In this document: positions 1 through 5,721 of the stretch, piece by piece
Numbering within the stretch: position 1 is the first letter of the stretch
Layout: every line of letters begins with the position of its first letter
Assembly (NCBI GenBank): GCA_035502675.1
Contig: DATJUC010000257.1
Location: forward strand, 1 to 9,867
Reading direction: 5' to 3'
Source of the DNA: DATJUC01 sp035502675
GTDB taxonomy: Bacteria; Vulcanimicrobiota; Vulcanimicrobiia; Vulcanimicrobiales; Vulcanimicrobiaceae
DNA: 9,867 nucleotides
Position numbers and translations under genes: made by a program
The notes under the pieces: generated by a model
Database searches by the model: none
Told to the model about the DNA's origin: nothing
Seen by the model: the letters and a program-made list of their open reading frames with translations, nothing else

Positions 1-525
1 GTAGGTTGCGGAGAGACCGGGCCCGCGGGGGGCGCCGGCGATCATAACGAGTTCGCCCACTTTGAGCGAGCTCAACGACGCGCTCCCTGCGAAGGCCGTG
101 CTCGGCCCGACCGAAACTTCCAGCGGTTTGCCCGGCGAACCGGCCGGCGTGTAGTTCGTAACGTTGGATCCGCCCGGCGCGTCTTTCGCGGTCACGAACA
201 GCGTGGGCTGCTGGATCGTGAAGCTCGACTTTTGCTTCGCGACGACGACGCCCATCGCGCCGCCGAGTCCCGGCTGCGGCTTCTTGGCAGCGTCGAGCAG
301 CTGCTGCAGCTGCACCGGCTTGCCGTTGAATCCTTTGGGAGTCGGCACGACGACCGGTCAGGTTTGCTTCCCGGCAGCCGTAAAATGCCACGGGCTCTGC
401 GACCCCGGGACCGCTTGGCCGGCGACGTCGCTCGGTGTGCCCGGGAGCGTCGAAATCGGAACGTCGCGCGCGCCGCAAGCCGTAAGCACACCCAGCACAC
501 ATGCAAAAAATGCCGCCCGTGCCAT
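1..525 (-). pseudogene. Putative lipoprotein with DUF5666-like tail, interrupted by an in-frame TGA; runs off the left edge
   Basis: The reading frame starts at ATG 525 (MARAAFF...), six bases after a GAGGGGG ribosome-binding site. An upstream in-frame TTG at 546 has no such site. Residues 1-17 form a short signal peptide ending in a lipobox, VLTAC, with Cys17 as the lipidation site, so the product would be a membrane-anchored lipoprotein. After 55 codons (ending AAGKQT) there is a TGA at 360-358. The same frame then stays open for 119 codons to the window edge, beginning PVVVPTPKGFNGKPVQ. The continuation ends in a beta-rich stretch (FTIQQ, then LEVSVGPSTAF, then LKVGELVMIAGAPRGPG) that resembles the DUF5666 pattern; this assignment is my inference from the pattern. 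The simplest reading is one gene carrying a point nonsense mutation or a base-call error. Reinitiation at the GTG at 348-346 is possible but has no clear ribosome-binding site. Function is unknown. Confidence 0.6.
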
Positions 526-531
526 AGCCAG

Positions 532-538
532 CCCCCTC
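532..538 (-). promoter_or_regulatory. Shine-Dalgarno of the lipoprotein gene
   Basis: GAGGGGG on the minus strand lies six bases before the ATG at 525. It decides for that ATG over the in-frame TTG at 546, which lies upstream of it. Confidence 0.6.
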
Positions 539-556
539 GCGCTCAAGGATGAAATT

Positions 557-565
557 AGTATAGCA
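557..565 (-). promoter_or_regulatory. Extended -10 promoter of the lipoprotein gene
   Basis: The minus strand reads TGCTATACT: a TATACT hexamer (five of six matches to TATAAT) preceded by TGn, the extended -10 signature. No convincing -35 box lies 16-18 bases upstream, as expected for an extended -10 promoter. Transcription would begin near 550, giving a leader of about 25 bases before ATG 525. The match is seen; the activity is inferred. Confidence 0.45.
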
Positions 566-628
566 CTTCGGCCTTCGTCGCGACCGCGCGAAGCAGAGGA
601 CGGCTAGCTCGCTGCATCGTGCGCGCCC

Positions 629-661
629 GGGATAGCAAGGCCGAAGCAAGCCGCGTATGAT
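629..661 (+). promoter_or_regulatory. Promoter-like element GGGATAGC-N19-TATGAT upstream of the sulfatase
   Basis: GGGATAGC at 629-636 is followed after 19 bases by TATGAT at 656-661 and then by GGGGG. TATGAT matches the -10 consensus at five of six positions and would place transcription start near 668, before the Shine-Dalgarno at 682. The same eight bases at the same spacing, followed by TAGCATGGG, occur upstream of the outer-membrane protein gene (8399-8431). Function is inferred from position and recurrence only. Confidence 0.35.
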
Positions 662-681
662 GGGGGCCTCAAATGCGAAGC

Positions 682-689
682 AAAGGAGG
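682..689 (+). promoter_or_regulatory. Shine-Dalgarno that sets a GTG start for the sulfatase
   Basis: AAAGGAGG, a near-perfect anti-16S match, lies seven bases before the GTG at 697. It sits downstream of the in-frame ATG at 673, so that ATG cannot use it. The real start is therefore the GTG, which removes eight residues from the longest reading. Confidence 0.85.
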
Positions 690-696
690 CGTACAC

Positions 697-2220
697 GTGC
701 CCTCTTCGAGTCAACCCAACATCATTGCGATCATGGGCGACGATATCGGCTGGTTCAATATCGGCGCCTATCATCAAGGCATCATGGCCGGCCGGACGCC
801 GCATCTCGATCGCCTCGCTGCCGAAGGCATGCGCTTCACGGATTATTACGCCGAAGCCAGCTGCACGGCAGGGCGCGCCGCATTCATCACGGGTGAGTTG
901 CCGAGGCGAACCGGGCTCACGACCGTCGGACAGGCCGGCGCGAAAGTCGGCATGCCGGACGAAGCACCGACGATCGCGACCGTCCTCAAGTCGATGGGCT
1001 ACGCCACCGGGCAGTTCGGCAAAAACCATCTCGGGGATCTCAATCAGTACTTGCCGACGCTGCACGGCTTCGACGAATTCTTCGGGTATCTCTACCATCT
1101 GGACGCGATGGAAGACCCGTCGCATCCCAACTATCCGCAGCAGCTCAAAGACAAGCTCGGGCCGCGAAACATGCTGCACTGCTGGGCGACCGACGCGGAC
1201 GATGCGACCGTCGATCCGCGCTGGGGCAAAGTCGGGAAGCAGCGGATCGAGGACTGCGGGACGCTCTATCCGGACCGGATGGAGACGGTCGACGACGAGA
1301 TCCTCGAACACGCGATGAATTTCATCGACAAAGCCAAAGCCGACGACAAACCGTTCTTCGTCTGGCTGAATCCGACGCGCATGCACGTCGTCACGCATCT
1401 CTCCGAGAAATACGAGAGCATGCGCACGCCCGAGAACGGCTGGTCGGTGTACGAAGCCGGCATGGCGCAACTCGACGACATTGTCGGCGCGGTCATGCAG
1501 AAGCTCAAGGAAGACGGGCTCGAGAACGACACCATCGTGATGTTTACGACCGACAACGGGGCGGAGAACTTCACGTGGCCGGACGGCGGGCAGACGCCGT
1601 TCGCGGGCGGCAAAGGCTCGGTCACCGAAGGCGGATTCCGCGCACCGTGCATCGTGCGCTGGCCCGGCAACGTGCCGTCGGGGAAGGTCGAGAACGGCAT
1701 CTTTGCAAGCCTCGACTGGTTCCCGACGTTCGTCGCGGCGGCCGGAAATCCGAATATCGTCGACGAGCTCAAGCAGGGCAAACAGCTCGGCGACCGGACC
1801 TACAAGGTGCATCTCGACGGCTACAACCAGCTGGAGCTGATTACCGGAAAAGGACCGTCGAACCGCCACGAGGTGTTCTACTTCGCGGAAGGGACGCTGG
1901 GCGCGGTGCGCGTCAACGATTACAAATACCGCTTCATCGATCAGCCCAACGGCTGGCTAGGCGGCACGGTCAAGCCGGACTGGCCGATTCTGGTCAACCT
2001 GCGGCTCGACCCGTTCGAGCGCTGCGGGATGGGCGGATCGCTGGCGTACTACAACTGGTTCGCGTACGAGTTCTGGCGGTTCGTGCTGGTGCAGCAAGTC
2101 GTTGCCCAGCTGGCCGAGACGGCGATCGAGTTTCCGCCGATGCAGGCCGGCGCGTCGTTCAATCTCGACGAGGTCAGGGACAAGATTCAGAAAGCGATGG
2201 CGTCGCACTCGGGCGCTTGA
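697..2220 (+). CDS. Arylsulfatase (formylglycine-dependent sulfatase family)
   Basis: Hydrolyses sulfate esters. The 507-residue product has the sulfatase core in order: metal-binding MGDD (Asp15-Asp16), the modification motif CTAGR with Cys56 (CxAxR, the Cys type that becomes formylglycine), the FGKNHLG segment (Lys109, His111), a His in RMHVVTH (His230), TTDNG (Asp286-Asn287) and GGK (Lys306). All expected catalytic and calcium-ligand positions look present. The C-terminal part (RLDPFER, then SLAYYNWFAYEFWRF) resembles a widespread bacterial arylsulfatase subgroup; that is recall, not a search. The start is GTG 697 with AAAGGAGG seven bases upstream. The N-terminus runs straight into the first strand (PSSSQPNIIAIMGDD) with no signal peptide, so the enzyme is probably cytoplasmic. 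The true substrate cannot be read from sequence. No formylglycine-generating enzyme or transporter gene lies beside it. It converges with the zinc-ribbon gene (28 bases between stops). Confidence 0.93.
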   Translation: MPSSSQPNIIAIMGDDIGWFNIGAYHQGIMAGRTPHLDRLAAEGMRFTDYYAEASCTAGRAAFITGELPRRTGLTTVGQAGAKVGMPDEAPTIATVLKSMGYATGQFGKNHLGDLNQYLPTLHGFDEFFGYLYHLDAMEDPSHPNYPQQLKDKLGPRNMLHCWATDADDATVDPRWGKVGKQRIEDCGTLYPDRMETVDDEILEHAMNFIDKAKADDKPFFVWLNPTRMHVVTHLSEKYESMRTPENGWSVYEAGMAQLDDIVGAVMQKLKEDGLENDTIVMFTTDNGAENFTWPDGGQTPFAGGKGSVTEGGFRAPCIVRWPGNVPSGKVENGIFASLDWFPTFVAAAGNPNIVDELKQGKQLGDRTYKVHLDGYNQLELITGKGPSNRHEVFYFAEGTLGAVRVNDYKYRFIDQPNGWLGGTVKPDWPILVNLRLDPFERCGMGGSLAYYNWFAYEFWRFVLVQQVVAQLAETAIEFPPMQAGASFNLDEVRDKIQKAMASHSGA

Positions 2221-2248
2221 CGCGAGTTTCGGGAAGGGGGTTGCGCTG

Positions 2249-2413
2249 CTACGTTCCGGGAAGCCGATCGAGAAAGTCCGCAGACAATCCCATCGACTTG
2301 AGGAACTCGATCTTCGTACAGCGCGCGCAGTACCCGTTGCGGCGCGAGAGCAGTCCCTTGTCGACGGCGACGAACGGCGTTGCGCAAATCGGACACTGGA
2401 AGAGATCGGCCAT
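2249..2413 (-). CDS. Small zinc-ribbon protein, 54 residues
   Basis: An ATG at 2413 opens a 54-codon frame ending in TAG at 2251-2249. The product begins MADLFQCPICATPF and carries two CxxC pairs, Cys7/Cys10 and Cys29/Cys32, 18 residues apart. That is a classic single zinc-ribbon layout. Several basic residues lie between the pairs (KGLLSRRNGY), and a helical tail follows (EFLKSMGLSADFLDRL). AAAGGA sits six bases before the start. The gene lies 62 bases downstream of the stand-alone CheB gene on the same strand, so the two may be co-transcribed. What it binds (nucleic acid, protein, or metal only) cannot be told. It could be a transcription- or translation-associated accessory protein. The start, ribosome-binding site and paired cysteines together make it a credible gene despite its length. 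Confidence 0.78.
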   Translation of the reverse strand: MADLFQCPICATPFVAVDKGLLSRRNGYCARCTKIEFLKSMGLSADFLDRLPGT

Positions 2414-2419
2414 ACCAAT

Positions 2420-2425
2420 TCCTTT
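2420..2425 (-). promoter_or_regulatory. Shine-Dalgarno of the zinc-ribbon gene
   Basis: AAAGGA on the minus strand, six bases before the ATG at 2413. It supports a 54-codon frame that would otherwise be easy to miss. Confidence 0.65.
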
Positions 2426-2475
2426 CCACTCCGGCCGAGGCGACTAAACCTCGTAAGCCTTCATTCATGGAATCG

Positions 2476-3096
2476 TCATCCGCCGCGAGAAGCTGAGAGA
2501 CGCGCCGGCGAGGAGCGAACGAGGCCGCCGGCGCCCCGAGCGAAGGCGCCGAATCGTTGCGGCATGCGGCTGAGGCCCACCGCCTCGGCGCCGGCGGCGA
2601 TTGCGCTGCGCGGCATCCCGTCGAACAACGCTTCGTCCGGATTTTGCGCGAGGGTCAAGCCCCCTCGCGACCGCACGCAATCGATCCCGGCGGCGCCGTC
2701 GTCGAGCAGCCCGGACAGCACGACGCCGCCGCCGCGCTTCCCGCACGCTTCGCCGATCGATCGGAACAACACGTCGACCGACGGCCGCGCGTGGCGCTCG
2801 CGGGGAGCGCTCGAGAAGCGATACCGGCCGTCGCCGCCGACGAGCAAGTGGACGCCGGCGGGAGCGACGACGACCCGGCCGCCGACAATCGGCTCTCCAT
2901 CGCGCGCGTTGCCTACCGGTAAGGTGGACCAAAGGTTCAGGACGTTCTCCAGCCGTTCTTCCCGTTCGACCACCTGCCGATGCAGGACGATCGCAAAGGC
3001 GATCTCCCACTCGGCGCGCAGCTGCGGTAATAGGCACGCGAGCGCTTCGATCCCGCCGGCCGACGCTCCGATCCCGACGACTAGACCTGAAACCAC
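2476..3096 (-). CDS. Stand-alone CheB-type methylesterase domain protein
   Basis: CheB removes methyl groups from (or deamidates) glutamate/glutamine side chains, classically on chemoreceptors. This 206-residue protein is just the catalytic domain. Counting from GTG 3096, the triad is visible: Ser12 in GIGASAGG, His39 in IVLHRQ, and Asp133 in LSGLLDDGAAG. There is no N-terminal receiver domain, so it is not controlled by CheA phosphorylation in the usual way. The tail after residue 185 is short and basic. The start is uncertain: GTG 3096 gives a typical CheB N-terminus (MVSGLVVGIGAS) but has no clear ribosome-binding site. An in-frame TTG at 3156 would add 20 residues and overlap the first codons of the divergent CheB-CheR gene. 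It is likely functionally tied to that neighbour, whose start lies 50 bases away. No CheA, CheW or receptor gene accompanies it, so the target need not be a chemoreceptor. Confidence 0.87.
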   Translation of the reverse strand: MVSGLVVGIGASAGGIEALACLLPQLRAEWEIAFAIVLHRQVVEREERLENVLNLWSTLPVGNARDGEPIVGGRVVVAPAGVHLLVGGDGRYRFSSAPRERHARPSVDVLFRSIGEACGKRGGGVVLSGLLDDGAAGIDCVRSRGGLTLAQNPDEALFDGMPRSAIAAGAEAVGLSRMPQRFGAFARGAGGLVRSSPARLSASRGG

Positions 3097-3138
3097 CGGA
3101 GCGCGTCCAGGAACCGCTGCATTTTCCCAGCATACCCC

Positions 3139-3144
3139 AAGGAG
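3139..3144 (+). promoter_or_regulatory. Shine-Dalgarno of the CheB-CheR gene, unusually close to the start
   Basis: AAGGAG ends only two bases before ATG 3147. No other ATG, GTG or TTG in frame lies between it and the CheB core, so the ATG is kept despite the tight spacing. Confidence 0.55.
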
Positions 3145-3146
3145 AT

Positions 3147-5672
3147 ATGACGTCAAGCGAAACGAGCGGCAGCGACGGAGCTGCGCCGCCGAGTTTCCTG
3201 GTCGTTACGGGGTCGTCGGCGGGAGGCATCGACGCGCTCACGACGTTCGCGTCGCACTTGCCGGCGCAGCTTCCGGTTCCGATCGTCGTCGCACAGCATC
3301 TTTCGCCTCAGCACGAGAGCCATCTCGCGGACATTCTCTCCAAGAGCACGCCGCTCAACGTCGAGACGATCGCCGGCGAAGCCGAAGTGAAATCCGGCAC
3401 GATCTACGTGGTGCCGCCGCGTCACGACGTCGAGGTGCTCGACTCGATCGCAGCCACGAAGCTGCAACTCTGCGAGGGCCCCAAGCCTTCGATCGACCGG
3501 CTTTTCACGACCGCGGCCGACGTGTACGGCGACCGCCTCATCGCCATCATCTTTTCGGGAATGGGCAGCGACGGCGCACGCGGCGCGCGCGCCGTCAAGT
3601 ACGCCGGCGGCACGGTGATCGTGCAGGAGCCGAGCAGCGCCGGCTATCCGTCCATGCCGTTGGCGATTCCGCCGACCCTGGTCGACATCACCGCACCACC
3701 GGAGGCCATGGGAACGATCATCGCGGATCTGTTGGGCATCGCCGAGCTGCCCACCGAAGCGAACGAAAAGAACGTGCTGCGCACGCTGCTCGCGCAGTTG
3801 CGCGAGCACAGCGGAATCGACTTCTCGCAGTACAAGATGCCGACCATCATGCGGCGCCTCTCCCGCTTGATGATCTCGAGCGGCGTCGCCACGATCTCGG
3901 AGTATCTCACGTACCTCTCGCGCAACCCCGACGGCTATCAGCGTCTGGCCAACGCGTTTCTGATCAAGGTGACCGAGTTCTTCCGCGACGCGGCGCTCTT
4001 CGAGATGCTGCGCGATCACATCTTACCGGAGGTCATGCTCGAGGCGCGCGAGCAGTCGCGCGAGGTGCGAATCTGGTCGGCGGGAACGTCGACGGGCGAA
4101 GAAGCGTATTCGCTGGCGATCGTGTGTGCCGAGCTGATGCGCGACGAAGCGCCGGCCGTCAGCGTGCGGATCTTCGCGACCGACGTCGACGAGCAGGCGA
4201 TCGCGTTCGCGCGCCGCGGGATCTACACGGCAGATTCGCTGCACGGCGTGCCGGACGCGCTCGTCGAACGATACTTCACGAAAATCGACGATCGCTACGA
4301 AGTCGCGAAACGGATTCGCAACATGACGGTCTTCGGCCAGCACGATTTGGGCCAGCGCGCGCCGTTCCCGCGGATCGATCTCGTGCTGTGCCGCAACGTT
4401 CTGATCTATTTTACCAAGGAGCTGCAGACCCGGGCGCTTCACCTGTTCGCGTTCGCGCTGCGCAACGGCGGCTCGCTGGTGCTGGGCAAGGCCGAATCGA
4501 CCACACCCTTGCCGCAGCATTTCAAGCTCTACAACTCGACGCTGAAAATCTACGAACGGGTAGGAGAACGGGTGATCCTGCCGCCGGCGCGACTGAAGGG
4601 CCCGGCTCAGGCGCCGCCTTTGCCGTTCCCGGGCAGTGCCTCACGGGAGCTTCGATTGGTGCCAGACGGCGGCGACCTGCCAAGAGGCGCGACCAGCGAC
4701 GCGTTGGCCGCGTATACCAATGCGTCGGACGCCGGCGTCGTCGTGGTCGACAAGAACTACGACATCGTCGCGATCAACTCGGCGGCTCGCGCGATGCTGC
4801 AGATTCACGGCGTCGGCGTCGGCAGCGATCTCATCCATCTGTTACCGGCGACCGGGGCGCAGCTGCGGGCGACGATCGATTCGGTGCTGGCGGGAGAGCC
4901 GGCCGAGCCGACCTCGCTGCTGGCCAGCGATCCGGTGACCGGCATCGACCGCTGGCTGCAGATCCATTGCTCGGCGCAGCGGTCGACCGCCGGGTTCGGC
5001 GAGACCGTCGGAATCGTCATCGTGGACGTGACGGGTTACGAGCGGCGGCTGGCGGAATTGAATGCGGATCTGGCGCGCGTTCGCGCCGAGTTGGGCGAGC
5101 AGTCGAGGCGCTCGCAGGAGCTTTCGTCGCGAGCGAAGAGCATGCTGGCGGCCAACCAAGAGCTGACGGCGGTCAACGCGGATCTGCGCACCTACAACGA
5201 GCAGCTGCTGGTGAACGCCGAGGAAGCCGCGTCCGCCAACGAAGAGATCGAGACGCTCAACGAGGAGATGCAGGCGACCAACGAAGAGCTCGAAACGCTC
5301 AACGAAGAGCTGCAGGCGACGGTCGAGGAGCTCAATACGACCAACGACGAGCTCGAAGCGCGCGGCACCGAACTGGAAGAAGCCAATCGGGCCAAACAGG
5401 CGCAGGTCGAAACGGCCAACGCACAGCGGACGGCACTCTCGCTCGCTCTCAACGCGGTGGCGCCGCCGTGTGCGATCGTCACCGCGGGCGGAGAGATCCG
5501 TTACATCGCGCGGCAGTTCGCCGAGCTCGACAACGGAGCAGTTTCGCGCGAAAGCTGGTGGCGCCGGGACGGTGAGGTGACGCTGGCGAGCGCGAAACGC
5601 TACGTTACGGCGGTTCGGCGCCTCGAAGGCGACGTATTCCTGGTGGTGTTCGAGCCGGCGAACGGCGCGTAG
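3147..5672 (+). CDS. CheB-CheR fusion with PAS domain and long coiled coil
   Basis: A 841-residue bifunctional methylesterase/methyltransferase. Residues 15-190 are CheB, with Ser24 (GSSAGG), His51 (AQHLSP) and Asp142 (SGMGSDG) forming the triad. Residues 208-290 are the all-helical CheR N-domain (LREHSGIDFSQYK, VTEFFRD). Residues 305-475 are the SAM-dependent methyltransferase, with the SAM motif WSAGTSTGEEAYS (310-322), ATDVD and CRNVLIYF (about 417). A PAS-like domain covers about 518-630 and a coiled coil about 632-755, built on heptads such as NEELETLNEELQAT. The last 85 residues look like an incomplete second PAS. Both catalytic modules look intact. Related CheB-CheR-PAS proteins often continue into a histidine kinase; this one stops. 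The next gene, 49 bases on, encodes PAS-GAF-PP2C-HATPase and is probably in the same operon. With no receptor or flagellar genes nearby, a role outside chemotaxis is inferred. Confidence 0.93.
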   Translation: MTSSETSGSDGAAPPSFLVVTGSSAGGIDALTTFASHLPAQLPVPIVVAQHLSPQHESHLADILSKSTPLNVETIAGEAEVKSGTIYVVPPRHDVEVLDSIAATKLQLCEGPKPSIDRLFTTAADVYGDRLIAIIFSGMGSDGARGARAVKYAGGTVIVQEPSSAGYPSMPLAIPPTLVDITAPPEAMGTIIADLLGIAELPTEANEKNVLRTLLAQLREHSGIDFSQYKMPTIMRRLSRLMISSGVATISEYLTYLSRNPDGYQRLANAFLIKVTEFFRDAALFEMLRDHILPEVMLEAREQSREVRIWSAGTSTGEEAYSLAIVCAELMRDEAPAVSVRIFATDVDEQAIAFARRGIYTADSLHGVPDALVERYFTKIDDRYEVAKRIRNMTVFGQHDLGQRAPFPRIDLVLCRNVLIYFTKELQTRALHLFAFALRNGGSLVLGKAESTTPLPQHFKLYNSTLKIYERVGERVILPPARLKGPAQAPPLPFPGSASRELRLVPDGGDLPRGATSDALAAYTNASDAGVVVVDKNYDIVAINSAARAMLQIHGVGVGSDLIHLLPATGAQLRATIDSVLAGEPAEPTSLLASDPVTGIDRWLQIHCSAQRSTAGFGETVGIVIVDVTGYERRLAELNADLARVRAELGEQSRRSQELSSRAKSMLAANQELTAVNADLRTYNEQLLVNAEEAASANEEIETLNEEMQATNEELETLNEELQATVEELNTTNDELEARGTELEEANRAKQAQVETANAQRTALSLALNAVAPPCAIVTAGGEIRYIARQFAELDNGAVSRESWWRRDGEVTLASAKRYVTAVRRLEGDVFLVVFEPANGA
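5238..5363 (+). repeat. Three 42-base tandem repeats coding for coiled-coil heptads
   Basis: Three consecutive 42-base units (5238-5279, 5280-5321, 5322-5363) each encode two heptads: NEEIETLNEEMQAT, NEELETLNEELQAT, VEELNTTNDELEAR. The first two units are close copies at the DNA level; the third has diverged. They form part of the signalling helix of the CheB-CheR protein. Such NEEL-type repeats are usual in this family; the change in copy number would alter coiled-coil length in steps of 14 residues and keep the heptad phase. Confidence 0.75.
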
Positions 5673-5686
5673 GCACTCGCCTTTCT

Positions 5687-5695
5687 GGGAATAGC
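5687..5695 (+). promoter_or_regulatory. GGGAATAGC element before the phosphatase gene
   Basis: This nine-base string lies in the 49-base gap after the CheB-CheR stop, 26 bases before ATG 5722. It is one base longer than the GGGATAGC at 629 and 8399. No TANNATGGG follows at 19 bases here, so the resemblance is partial and its role is open. Confidence 0.2.
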
Positions 5696-5721
5696 CTGTA
5701 AAAGCAAAGCAACCGTCATCG

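Noticed and set aside
358..360. TGA as a selenocysteine codon in the lipoprotein gene
   Set aside because: The context is T-stop-PVVV with no neighbouring Cys and no redox motif. The short hairpin that can be drawn after it (GGTCG with CGACT) is weak. A nonsense change is simpler.
604..1869. A 421-codon minus-strand open frame opposite the sulfatase
   Set aside because: It mirrors the codon pattern of the sulfatase on the other strand, has no recognisable motif, and the plus strand clearly encodes the conserved enzyme.
2436..2453. CGAGG/CCTCG hairpin between the CheB and zinc-ribbon genes
   Set aside because: Only five base pairs around an eight-base loop and no T-run follows on the minus strand, so it is not called a terminator.
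2601..3146. N-terminal extension of the CheB-CheR frame back to 2601
   Set aside because: The extension is Arg-rich and lies opposite the CheB gene. The ATG at 3147 has a Shine-Dalgarno and leads directly into the CheB core.
3148..3155. TGACGTCA palindrome at the CheB-CheR start
   Set aside because: A perfect 8-base palindrome, but it is made of codons 1-3 and occurs once. I have no bacterial regulator to tie it to.
2102..5575. A 1157-codon plus-strand open frame
   Set aside because: It runs antisense to the stand-alone CheB gene and out of frame with the CheB-CheR gene. Its product is Arg/Ala-rich low-complexity sequence with no domain. It is a by-product of high GC.
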